Under the pieces are notes generated by a model. The model worked only from the letters and a program-made list of their open reading frames with translations. It searched no databases and was not told the origin of the DNA. From Hemibagrus wyckioides (Eukaryota > Chordata > Actinopteri > Siluriformes > Bagridae): 64,000 nucleotides of DNA. The stretch is taken from the NCBI RefSeq assembly GCF_019097595.1, contig NC_080710.1, positions 12,844,280 through 12,908,279 on the forward strand, given 5' to 3'. Below, piece by piece: positions 12,301 to 18,250 of this stretch (positions are counted from its first letter, which is position 1; each line of letters begins with the position of its first letter). Both the position numbers and the translations under genes were made by a program.

Positions 12301-13605
12301 TTGTCCACACTGGTTGACAGCTGAAGAAGCAGAGATGGTGACAAAACACCAAAAAGCAGAATGTTCCTGCAGTTTTCAGAAAGGATGGGCACATTTTCCT
12401 TTTTCAGAACATATAACCTCTTGCAGTCAGAGAGAGAAGAAACCTGGTGTACACACAGCATACATGAAAAAACAGCACATTAGGTAGCAGTAAGAGTTAA
12501 AAGTATAAATACACTGTAAATAAATTGCTGCAATTTCGCAGCAATTTACAGGAGAAAAGGTTGGCCAACCATGTCACAGCAGTACCATGCATATAATCAG
12601 ATACAAGATACAGATGCAGATAATACAGATACAGGTCATGAAGTCAGAATGAAGGAAATGCGTGATCCCTGTGACTGTGATCAAGGCATGATGGTTGTTC
12701 CTAAATGGACTGGTTTCAGTATTTCACAATCTGATGATCTGGGATTTTTAAACACAACAGTCTTTACAGTTGACAAAGAATGGTGCGAACACTTAAACAA
12801 AAAATAACAGAAGACCACATCAGCTTGCACTTCTGTCAGACAGAGGCTCGAACACATGAATTACAGGACAAAATCACCCGGTTTTTCAATTTTAAAATCT
12901 ATCCAGTTTGCATGAACCCATGATAGCACTGAATACAATACAGTCTAGTAATTCCCCTCAAATCTCATCATCAACAAGATGCTTCAGCCTGCACACCTGC
13001 CACTCACAGGATGTTTTTTGTTGTTTGCACCGTTCTGTGTAAACTCTACAGACACTCGTGTGAAATAGCCAGAAGATCAGAAGTTTCTGAAATACTCAAA
13101 CCATCCCAAGTGTTACCAACTACTCTGATGTTTGTATCTGCATGAGTGTGTACTGTTTCCACATGATTGGTTGATCAGATAAGTGCATGAATGTGCAACT
13201 GCATGGATGTTTCTAATAAAGCGGGTGATCAGTGTATGATTTATAGCTTTAATACAGTAAATTACTGTACAATCCACAGTATTTTTTTTTACATGGGCGC
13301 CATGTAAATGTACATGCTTTCTCATAATAAACAGTCACTTTAGCAGCACAGGCCACACTCACCTCAGAGGAAGCAGTGAGGACAGCGGAGGCGGTTGAAG
13401 TGAAAACCAGAAACTTAACTCGTCCCTCAAAGTAGTCAGTGAGAAGAATTTGGTTTTCCTCCATAATGATGAACTTGTTCCAGGACTCGGTTTTGACTTT
13501 TAACATCTGAGAAACTTTCTCGCCCATAAACTGCACCCTTTCGTCATCAGAAAACTGAGGGTCAACTTCTTCTTCTTCTTCATCATCATCCTCTTCTTCA
13601 AACAT
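192..13605 (-). CDS. dnah11: Axonemal dynein heavy chain 11 (5' part, 29 exons, gene runs off the left edge)
   Basis: This is a beta-type outer-arm dynein heavy chain, the ATP-driven motor of motile cilia. DNAH11 is the left-right dynein of nodal/Kupffer's-vesicle cilia and also acts in airway cilia; human loss causes primary ciliary dyskinesia with laterality defects. I joined 29 exons by GT/AG sites and phase; they total 5,001 nt, or 1,667 codons, without a stop. Family full length is about 4,500 residues, so this is the tail (DHC_N1-like, about residues 190-780) and the linker start (DHC_N2-like, from about 1,250). The AAA ring is outside the window. DNAH11 is preferred over DNAH9/17 because of the acidic N-terminus, PLLSN.ENH in exon 3, EISQTW in exon 25, DLMFK in exon 27, and [14 protein letters not shown] and KEYVPF in exon 29; these comparisons are from memory. 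The start is the first ATG of exon 1; an in-frame stop lies further upstream. Confidence 0.9.
532..622. repeat. Intronic 14-bp inverted repeat
   Basis: ACTCTGACCCTGGT at 532-545 and its exact reverse complement at 609-622 lie 63 bp apart in dnah11 intron 28. They could form a hairpin or be the termini of a very short element. No flanking target duplication was recognised. Confidence 0.6.
1000..1126 (-). CDS. dnah11: dnah11 exon 28 (residues 1574-1616)
   Basis: The exon has 127 nt and restores phase 0. It encodes [19 protein letters not shown] and then [15 protein letters not shown], a near-invariant block of DNAH9/11/17. It ends QPKE/gtacag. Confidence 0.96.
1216..1307 (-). CDS. dnah11: dnah11 exon 27 (residues 1544-1573)
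   Basis: The exon has 92 nt and ends in phase 2. It encodes [19 protein letters not shown] and then [10 protein letters not shown]. It is short, so no long open frame marks it, but it fits between exons 26 and 28 in phase and matches ELMFKTAKxxNVxEATxxPxLxExLxDLQ. Confidence 0.93.
1444..1690 (+). mobile_element. tRNA-derived SINE, degenerate (intron 26)
   Basis: The element has a polymerase III B-box-like GTTCAAGCC at 1486-1494, followed by a 'cccttgagctaggccctcaa' block that recurs at 5150 and 51871 in variant form. The tail resembles '..aatgtaaatgtgacaaataa', as in fish LINE/SINE 3' ends. It is not a tRNA gene because no cloverleaf is apparent. Confidence 0.65.
1812..2036 (-). CDS. dnah11: dnah11 exon 26 (residues 1469-1543)
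   Basis: The exon has 75 codons in phase 0. It encodes [39 protein letters not shown] and QLPEETQRF, the WxEVQRTWxxLESIFxGSEDIxxQLPxxxxRF linker signature of outer-arm heavy chains. Confidence 0.97.
2693..2815 (-). CDS. dnah11: dnah11 exon 25 (residues 1428-1468)
   Basis: The exon has 41 codons in phase 0. It encodes [20 protein letters not shown], then [23 protein letters not shown] plus HFRT.TP.LK matches DNAH11 better than DNAH9 or DNAH17, from memory. Confidence 0.95.
2900..3022 (-). CDS. dnah11: dnah11 exon 24 (residues 1387-1427)
   Basis: The exon has 41 codons in phase 0. It encodes [18 protein letters not shown] and then [11 protein letters not shown], matching TTLAxLLxLxLHxxEDEV...DKAxKExxxEK of the linker. 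The intron after it is only 84 bp and has no in-frame stop. Confidence 0.95.
3171..3329 (-). CDS. dnah11: dnah11 exon 23 (residues 1334-1386)
   Basis: The exon has 53 codons in phase 0. It encodes [37 protein letters not shown] and [18 protein letters not shown] is the hallmark linker motif of dynein heavy chains. Confidence 0.96.
3560..3880. mobile_element. Degenerate dispersed teleost repeat (intron 22)
   Basis: The stretch from 'gtcaggtattgggccacc' to 'catcacaagacaactgtttc' resembles a repeat I know from many fish genomes, probably a remnant of a DNA transposon. No open frame survives. The family is not certain. Confidence 0.45.
3985..4065 (+). mobile_element. LINE/SINE 3'-end remnant (intron 22)
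   Basis: The text 'tttcccattggagatcaata' followed by an AAAATGTATTTTATCTTAT tail matches the 3' end shape also seen at 53868-53925 (fccc-actg-gggacaaataaagg plus a TTATC repeat). Confidence 0.45.
4141..4224 (-). CDS. dnah11: dnah11 exon 22 (residues 1306-1333)
   Basis: This is an 84-nt exon in phase 0 with a strong CTGCAG acceptor. It encodes [20 protein letters not shown], matching the WxxTPWRxINVExMExExK linker motif. Confidence 0.93.
4368..4526 (-). CDS. dnah11: dnah11 exon 21 (residues 1253-1305)
   Basis: The exon has 53 codons in phase 0. It encodes [32 protein letters not shown] and LKQLWDLL, matching SxSLFEVxxPDYKQLRxCRKEVxxLKELWD, the start of the DHC_N2 linker domain. Confidence 0.93.
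4642..4728 (-). CDS. dnah11: dnah11 exon 20 (residues 1224-1252)
   Basis: This is an 87-nt exon in phase 0 with a CTGTAG acceptor and a gtactg donor. It encodes [19 protein letters not shown], matching the FxxxFxKEAPFxF motif just before the linker. Confidence 0.88.
4858..4974 (-). CDS. dnah11: dnah11 exon 19 (residues 1185-1223)
   Basis: The exon has 39 codons in phase 0. It encodes [20 protein letters not shown] and then [14 protein letters not shown], matching LPEKWNNIKKxAxxVKxxVAPLQxxEVxxLRxR. Confidence 0.93.
5150..5369 (+). mobile_element. tRNA-derived SINE (intron 18)
   Basis: A-box-like 'tggttaagactctgc' precedes a B box GTTCAAGCC at 5197-5205, then 'gaacaaggcacttaaccctc', a block common in teleost SINEs. 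It ends 'ggcgataataaag' plus a TTC-rich tail. Same family as 1444-1690. Confidence 0.75.
5427..5649 (-). CDS. dnah11: dnah11 exon 18 (residues 1110-1184)
   Basis: The exon has 223 nt, completes the split codon and ends in phase 0. It encodes [33 protein letters not shown] and TDQMFDPL, matching KGDFQGLVEIMGHLMAVKERQ..TDEMFEPL. Confidence 0.95.
5724..6008. mobile_element. Internally deleted Tc1/mariner element (intron 17)
   Basis: The ends are inverted repeats: GATCAGCCATAACATTATGA on the left and TCATAATGTTATGCCTGGTC on the right. Both lie next to TA, the Tc1 target dinucleotide. The body keeps only the first about 100 bp and the last about 170 bp of the common fish Tc1-like element, so most of the transposase region is gone. 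It is a non-autonomous, MITE-like derivative of 285 bp. Confidence 0.85.
6340..6509 (-). CDS. dnah11: dnah11 exon 17 (residues 1054-1109)
   Basis: The exon has 170 nt and ends in phase 2 at gtgaga. It encodes [35 protein letters not shown] and [11 protein letters not shown], corresponding to the DxYExLYxxVxxLE...VFDGWxxIDxRPFKxSLLN...KRWSxxFKQHL signature. Confidence 0.95.
6620..6877 (-). CDS. dnah11: dnah11 exon 16 (residues 968-1053)
   Basis: The exon has 86 codons in phase 0. It encodes [40 protein letters not shown] and NPPTTDKF, matching GIPDLANMRxxLMERV...YLxxxDRxExLxQFLLYG...NPPxxxQF. Confidence 0.94.
7017..7349 (-). CDS. dnah11: dnah11 exon 15 (residues 857-967)
   Basis: The exon has 111 codons in phase 0. 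It encodes [35 protein letters not shown] and [19 protein letters not shown], matching ENLxLFxADxxSxxWKxYV...GFFxAIExSLxxL...FEAQLxLxxPxLVFxPSL. Confidence 0.95.
7439..7834 (-). CDS. dnah11: dnah11 exon 14 (residues 725-856)
   Basis: This is the largest exon in the window, with 132 codons in phase 0. It contains [27 protein letters not shown], a [20 protein letters not shown] coiled-coil-like helix and the [17 protein letters not shown] block, all typical of the DHC_N1 to stem transition. Confidence 0.95.
7977..8081 (-). CDS. dnah11: dnah11 exon 13 (residues 690-724)
   Basis: The exon has 35 codons in phase 0, between a CCTAAG acceptor and a gtttgt donor. It encodes [14 protein letters not shown] and [15 protein letters not shown], matching LISVLKEMxYLExxEMxxxPExAxxxFxxRDxF. 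It is too short to show as a long open frame. Confidence 0.88.
8203..8398 (-). CDS. dnah11: dnah11 exon 12 (residues 624-689)
   Basis: The exon has 196 nt, enters in phase 2 and ends in phase 0. It encodes [26 protein letters not shown] and FLSVNFNQE, equal to LLxKYExxLYxDWCxxV...QPLLKRD...ITINFNPQL. Confidence 0.94.
8543..8667 (-). CDS. dnah11: dnah11 exon 11 (residues 583-623)
   Basis: The exon has 125 nt and ends in phase 2 (gacat/gtacgt). It encodes [20 protein letters not shown], the KNMPxVAGxLxWAxxLRxRI motif found in nearly all axonemal heavy chain tails. Confidence 0.93.
8764..8901 (-). CDS. dnah11: dnah11 exon 10 (residues 537-582)
   Basis: The exon has 46 codons in phase 0, a CCATAG acceptor and a CAG/gtatta donor. 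It contains [18 protein letters not shown] and [13 protein letters not shown], corresponding to the ERPLVxxxxSDKY...F..ELDxV tail region. Confidence 0.88.
8978..9094 (-). CDS. dnah11: dnah11 exon 9 (residues 498-536)
   Basis: The exon has 39 codons in phase 0. It encodes [20 protein letters not shown] and then [16 protein letters not shown], matching FNxKVEDLDRRLxxIxxQAFDDxxGLExAFK. Ends at gtaggt. Confidence 0.92.
9523..9690 (-). CDS. dnah11: dnah11 exon 8 (residues 442-497)
   Basis: The exon has 56 codons in phase 0, a TTGCAG acceptor and a gtacgc donor. It contains [13 protein letters not shown] and a LLHSEFQQL helix, matching KLxKVEFSGxRG...HEEFQ of the family. Confidence 0.92.
9793..10026 (-). 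CDS. dnah11: dnah11 exon 7 (residues 364-441)
   Basis: The exon has 78 codons in phase 0. It encodes [28 protein letters not shown] and [19 protein letters not shown], matching the FKxxFxxxRE...WDFxSSLVFxRLDxF signature of the dynein tail. Confidence 0.93.
10229..10440 (-). CDS. dnah11: dnah11 exon 6 (residues 293-363)
   Basis: The exon has 212 nt, enters in phase 1 and ends in phase 0 (CAG/gtaata). It encodes [38 protein letters not shown] and [12 protein letters not shown]. The last segment is nearly identical to the tail segment shared by DNAH9 and DNAH11. Confidence 0.93.
10507..10612 (-). mobile_element. SINE 3' fragment plus CA repeat (intron 5)
   Basis: This is the reverse complement of a tRNA-SINE tail ('aggataaagc.ctt.ctgaaaatgaa' type), with a TTCA-rich end. 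An (AC)n tract follows at 10613-10632. Same family as 12032, 40145 and 41878. Confidence 0.55.
10755..10854 (-). CDS. dnah11: dnah11 exon 5 (residues 260-292)
   Basis: This is a 100-nt exon, too short and interrupted to stand out as a long open frame. It starts [14 protein letters not shown], continues [11 protein letters not shown], and ends in phase 1 at gtaata. It matches the LxxxxSSYFPAF segment of DNAH9-type chains. Confidence 0.88.
10951..11143 (-). CDS. dnah11: dnah11 exon 4 (residues 195-259)
   Basis: The exon has 193 nt and restores phase 0. The TTTCAG acceptor at 11144-11146 is preferred; using the next downstream AG would give a stop. It encodes [18 protein letters not shown] and [15 protein letters not shown], the conserved start of the DHC_N1 tail region (compare IESxVIKW and ExxFWKxRxxxL). 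Confidence 0.92.
11638..11834 (-). CDS. dnah11: dnah11 exon 3 (residues 130-194)
   Basis: The exon has 197 nt, starts in phase 0 and ends in phase 2 at gtaaga. It contains [13 protein letters not shown] and then [10 protein letters not shown], equal to the PLLSN/ANxKNxxxWP...VKGKTLLPLP block of DNAH11/DNAH9. Confidence 0.9.
12032..12262 (-). mobile_element. tRNA-derived SINE, minus orientation (intron 2)
   Basis: Read on the minus strand it runs from a B-box-like segment (near 12225) through 'caaaaacatgccagtaggtg' to a 'tgaccctgac' 3' region. The family is very common in fish and recurs here at 40145, 41878 and 44470. The open frames across it are accidental. Confidence 0.75.
12300..12443 (-). 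CDS. dnah11: dnah11 exon 2 (residues 82-129)
   Basis: The exon has 48 codons, phase 0 at both ends, a CACCAG acceptor and a gtaatc donor. It begins VSSLSDCK and ends LSTSVDK. Sequence similarity is low, as is usual for this variable part of the tail. It is placed by phase and by its position between two clearly matching exons. Confidence 0.75.
12800..13244. mobile_element. Degenerate Tc1/mariner-like remnant (intron 1)
   Basis: The right end 'tctaataaagcgggtgatcagtgta' and the inner 'tttctgaaatactcaaacca' block resemble a second family of fish Tc1-like elements. The left end is not clear and the transposase region is absent. Confidence 0.5.
13363..13605 (-). CDS. dnah11: dnah11 exon 1 (residues 1-81)
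   Basis: The exon starts at the ATG at 13605-13603 and ends in phase 0 at a GAG/gtgagt donor. It encodes a strongly acidic start ([15 protein letters not shown]) made of a GAA/GAT run, then [15 protein letters not shown], which matches the first conserved helix of outer-arm heavy chains. The sequence just upstream (pyrimidine-rich, ending in CAG at about 13627) could also be a splice acceptor, so a further 5' exon is not excluded. Confidence 0.85.
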
Positions 13606-13900
13606 GTTCCTGAACAGTTTCAAACCTGGCGAAAAGTAAAGAGTAAATGCTTTTTTGTTATGAAGGTATGAAAAAGTATTTATTTAAAAAAAAAATAGCG
13701 GATTGTTTTGGCCCAGCGCGAGACACCGAGATTGGGAAAGGGGGGAAAAGCACGCGCCGTAAGGGGCGGGATAGCGTTCTGTTGCCATGGAAATGGACCC
13801 AGTGTAAATAGGTTAGCTCAAACACACTGGGTTTGTCCAATAGAAAGCGGGAGCTGGGTGTTTTTTATAGTTTTAACCCACTGTGGTTTAGCTGTGACGG
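13606..13900 (-). promoter_or_regulatory. dnah11 promoter with RFX X-box
   Basis: Upstream of the ATG lie a GC box GGGGCGGGA (13763-13771), an X-box GTTGCCATGGAAAT (13781-13794, one mismatch from GTTGCCATGGAAAC), a forkhead-type GTAAATA (13804-13810) and a CCAAT box (13837-13841). RFX factors with FOXJ1 drive motile-cilium genes, and X-boxes usually sit within a few hundred bases of the start. The X-box is 176-189 bp from this ATG. No TATA box was seen. Transcription start is unknown. Confidence 0.75.
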
Positions 13901-14111
13901 TGGTGAAAGGGTGCATTCCCTGTTTGTCTTCCATTTATGAGACGTACAGCGGATTTTCTTTTGTGTTTTTCATTCTTCATGCTATTCTACACTGAGAATG
14001 AAATGTCAACTTATACTTTTGCGCGCTTTGTTTTTGCTTGTTCACACATAATTTAAAGAAAAGTGACAGATAAAGTTTAAACGCTGTTATGGGCCAGTGA
14101 GTGCACCGATG

Positions 14112-14127
14112 TTGCCCTCTAGGGGCC
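14112..14127 (-). promoter_or_regulatory. CTCF-type motif
   Basis: On the minus strand the sequence reads GGCCCCTAGAGGGCAA, which fits the CCNCYAGRKGGCA core at all but the third base. It sits about 300 bp upstream of the dnah11 promoter motifs, a plausible insulator position between the gene and the desert. Confidence 0.5.
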
Positions 14128-14130
14128 TCA

Positions 14131-16887
14131 TTTACAATTAAACCAAACCTATCCGGGTTGCCAGATTTGATTGATTTACGAATTGTTGGACTGTTGAAGG
14201 ATCAAAGCTAATCGCTACTGAATATTATACTGAATATATCCAAGTACATTGTGTTATATTGTGTTTTTTAAGAAGCTGAATTCTCATTTAAATGTAGGAT
14301 TCAGTAAATGATATCTGATAGGTTGTAATAGCCCTAATTAATTAGTTTTGAAGTTTAGATTGAATTACAGAGAAATGAGAGCACCTTTTTCCCTTCTCAA
14401 CACCCACTTGGAGAAGTGGTAGTGTGTGTGGACACTTAATCTGAAATTCATTATAAAATCTTGTGGTGTAAAATAAAAACCTTCCCTTAGTATCAGCAGT
14501 GTCCTCAGGAGGGCAGTCCATCCTCCTGCGTCCCACTGCAGAGCACTTCATGCTTCCCTTCAACTTTCATTTCATTGTAAATGTCACCATTTCCAATATT
14601 ACTAGAAATGTGTTGAATATCTTTTATAAAGTCACTTTTCCACTCCTTTCTTGTCTCACTGTGTTATAATAAGTATTTTTCCTCCATACCTTGATGGAAA
14701 TCGTAAAAGTAAACCATTACAGAATAGAAACAAGGAGCTTGAAGCTACTGGCATATGCTATACAAGCTACATGCATTTGGAAAACGTGTAATTTAACCCT
14801 TGTGTAAATTTTTTTTGTTTAATAATAATACATAATACATATATTTTTTTCTGCAATAAAGTTTGTGTGATTGTCTCATTTTCTTCCTTGAATATTAAAA
14901 ACCTATGTTGTGTTATAGTCAGTTTGGTATACGACTACAACCCTAGTCATTGAAATGTTTTTGGACATAATTTAACTGTGAAATATTAATCGACATCATC
15001 TATTTATTTCACTAAAATAAATTAAATAGCCTACGTAATTTTTTTCTGTGGTATAGTACCTCCATGTCTTTATTTACACTCATACCAGAAGCATCAGAGC
15101 AAGAGAAGTGGTTTTTGTGTGTCTTTACTCTTCCCTCAAAGCATTCAAGATTGGTCAATATTATATTTCTGTCCAAATCATTACCTCCTTCACATCTAAT
15201 TCAAATTATATCCAGTGAAATTATGTTATAGCCTTATACTAAATGGATTTGAATGAATTCTCTACAGACCATCCTTTTAATCTCACTTGTTTTCTCTCTT
15301 GGTGAGAGTTAAGACAAATGTGTGCTTTTTTTGTTGTCTGGTTTAATCAAACAACACACTGACCGGTTTCTAGTGTTATAGCAGTTTGTGTCTGAAACCC
15401 ACTGTAGATGGCATTTCACAAATTTTATTTTTAAACTAAGACATTTACACAAGTTTGCTTTTCCATTATGAAGAATTAAGGTAGATTTATGAGTGAAAAA
15501 AAAATGCTTTTATTTCAATATATATCTCTCATTGAGCACATTAAGGGGTCTGAATGCTCTATACACACATACACAGCAAATCAACATTTACCATTTCTCA
15601 ATAGTGCTATAAAACCCTGATAAAGCTCCACAGCTTTCGATCCATCCAAGTGTAGAGAGAATGCTGTTATGCAAAAACTACTCTATAATCTGCAGAAGTA
15701 AGCTAGACAGCAAATCTAGCTGATGTTATTGAACTTCATATGTCTGATTATTATGGTATATTTTTACAGGTTTGCTACTGTTAACCACATAAAATTGTAG
15801 GTTATCATTCAGTTATTAAATTTAAAAGCCATAATATGGTATTTAGGAGGAGGGTAAGCCTTGTTTTATTCACAAGTGCCAAATGTGGGAATAGTACCAT
15901 TCAATTAATCTGTTATTATTAACATAAACCAGAGGTGGGGAGCCCCTGCCTAAAGCATATTATTTAATAATCACTATGAATTATCCAGTGACTACTATAT
16001 TACTGCTAGAATGTAAGGCTGGTTTCAGGGATTAATTAAGAGTATTTCTTCTCACCATTATATGGAAAATGTGGGCTAGTTTCCTGTGAGATAGCTAGAT
16101 GAAAAGTTAAGAGTGGGTCATAGAGGGATATTTGGGATGAGTGGAGAACTTGGTGGTGTTTCCAATTTGCATATTTATCTATAGTCATTGTTCCTGGCAT
16201 TTTTGGTGTAATTTTCTTGTTAGAGAAATCTTACTTGGTCAAATAAAATACAATCTACTTCTTATTCCCAGAGATGTTTCATGGATATTATTAAATGATA
16301 TTAAACCATTTATGTGGGGGGAAATGCATGTTGATGGTTAATTTAAGCCGTTTCCGTTTCAACTGCTACAGTTTCAGCTTAAAAAGTCATTACAACAACC
16401 AATTTTTTTTGTAGTTAAACTGTAATGTAAAAAAACATCTAGTAATCAACTGTATGTAATATATATATTAAAGACAGTTTTGAAATGGGGCCCACAGTAA
16501 AGTTCTCTCAGGGTCTTTTTTCTTTTTTTTTCTTTTTTTTAGTAACAGTGTTGGAAATCACCATTCTCAAAGTCAATATAACTATTATTATTCTTAATTA
16601 TTTTTTATATTTTATATTATATTGTTTTTGAGTTCTTATTATTGGCATGTTTGACCACTTTATTTATATAAGATCTCCAAACCTTAATACCTCAAACCAC
16701 CCTATAAAGTCTATAAATCATCTTTAAAGAATTTGAATAAAACTTTGAACTAGGACTTTAAGACTTAGGGTGCTGTAAGTGCAGGAATAAATTCAGGAAT
16801 AAAAAAATATATGGCTCTAATAAATGTTATTGAATGTGAATGTGTATAGCCATTTGGGTTCATAAAATAGACCTGTGGTTCATGGAC
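14131..16887. other. AT-rich intergenic DNA, nothing recognised
   Basis: This stretch holds no supported gene, no clear repeat family and no obvious motif cluster. It contains a T/C-rich run at about 16515-16541. Confidence 0.6.
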
Positions 16888-16888
16888 T

Positions 16889-16956
<68 letters not shown>

Positions 16957-17077
16957 TTCACTAGAAGAACTTCTGTAGAGAGAAAGTACAATAACCCAAA
17001 TCTTTGGTATACATAGCTGGGTATAGAAGAGATGGTAAGAAATATTTTGCGCTTTTTAAGTTTTTCACGTACACACA

Positions 17078-17108
<31 letters not shown>
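16888..17108. repeat. (TTTC)n and (AC)n microsatellites
   Basis: About 17 TTTC units lie at 16888-16957, and an (AC)n tract lies at 17071-17108, directly against the CpG-rich block that follows. Confidence 0.95.
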
Positions 17109-17109
17109 T

Positions 17110-17320
17110 GGAAGCGGACAGGGCGCTGCAGCTACATCCGGGCCCCCGGCAGTGTGCGCGCGCCCCGCGGTGTAGGCAAGCCTAAGAGAAAAAAAAGGAC
17201 AAATTAGCGGCGCTGTAGCCTGGAGCTCGCGCTGATGGATGCGCCCTCCGGGGAGGAAGCTGATTCAACTCCTCCTGCTCAACTTGTTTTAAGAGTTCCT
17301 CTCCGAAGATATGACAGATT
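17110..17320. promoter_or_regulatory. Isolated CpG-rich block with a small ORF
   Basis: The block has many CpGs (for example 'gtgcgcgcgccccgcggtgt') in an otherwise AT-rich desert. A 48-codon open frame starts at 17235 (MDAPSGEEADSTPPAQ...) and stops at 17381; its start context is weak. It could be an orphan promoter or first exon of an unannotated transcript. I recognise no protein family. Confidence 0.3.
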
Positions 17321-17381
17321 TAAACGCTTCCTCTTAGATAGGCTAATGAAAGCCTCTTTAACACATGCAAGGACAAGTTAG

Positions 17382-17955
17382 AACATCACAGGGGTTTTTT
17401 CCCCCCAGACCAGACAGATCCTGCCTGCTATATTTATATACACAAGAAAAGTAGACTGCTTTGCGCAATTGCCTAAATGTTATGTCGTGCACAAACATTT
17501 ATAGGCTTATTGGCTATGTGCTGATGAGGTATGATTTATTTTGATTAGAGATATGATTTAAGGGTGTGTGTGTGGGGGGTGATGGTGGTGGGCATATCTT
17601 TGGAAACCAAATGACGCCATGTTTGGTTCCTGAGGTTAAAATTTAGAGTTAGGTTTTAGTGTCGGCATAGTATCAATTAGCTGCTTCAATAATTATGTCA
17701 GTGGAAGGTCATCCCAAGCATAGTAAGTCAAACGTGTGTGTGTGTGTGTGGACCATGTGCTAAGAACTCCCTAAGGATGCTTTTAGCCACAAAAGGCAGC
17801 TTTATCCCTTTTAATAAGCTCCCTCAGTATGACTGCATACTGACAACAGCAAGTATTAGTGATTAAATACAAGAAACTAATTCTCATAAGAATGCCTATT
17901 ATGAATTAATAAGCTTTTCAACCTTTTAGCAGAACACACACACATACGCATATGC
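17382..17955. other. Intergenic DNA
   Basis: Nothing is recognised here except a short (GT)n tract at about 17733-17750. Confidence 0.5.
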
Positions 17956-18250
17956 ATGCACTGCTGCTTTAATCTCAGCCATGCGGGTCTTGTAGATGCC
18001 ACCTTCTTTGCTTCCCCATTAGAGATGACAGAGTGTGGGCCGAGAGCTCCCTGACACCGGTTCCGGGCTTTCTCGTTCCTCCTCCGAGCTCTGTTTGGCA
18101 TTAGTCAGAGAACACGTGGCCTTTCGAGTGCCTAATCCTGGACCGATGAGCTATTCTGCTCACAGCTCACAGTGTGATTTATGAGCCAGGGCTCCCCAGC
18201 TTGGTGCAGGGAGATCAGAGGTGCTACTGAGCCTCAGCGGAAAAGTTTTA
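17956..18250. promoter_or_regulatory. Candidate conserved non-coding block
   Basis: This is balanced-composition, repeat-free sequence between AT-rich flanks. Long open frames across it are not gene-like. The call rests on texture only. Confidence 0.25.

Noticed and set aside
12101..12487. 128-codon plus-strand open frame
   Set aside because: It runs across a SINE and the antisense of dnah11 exon 2, with no family match.
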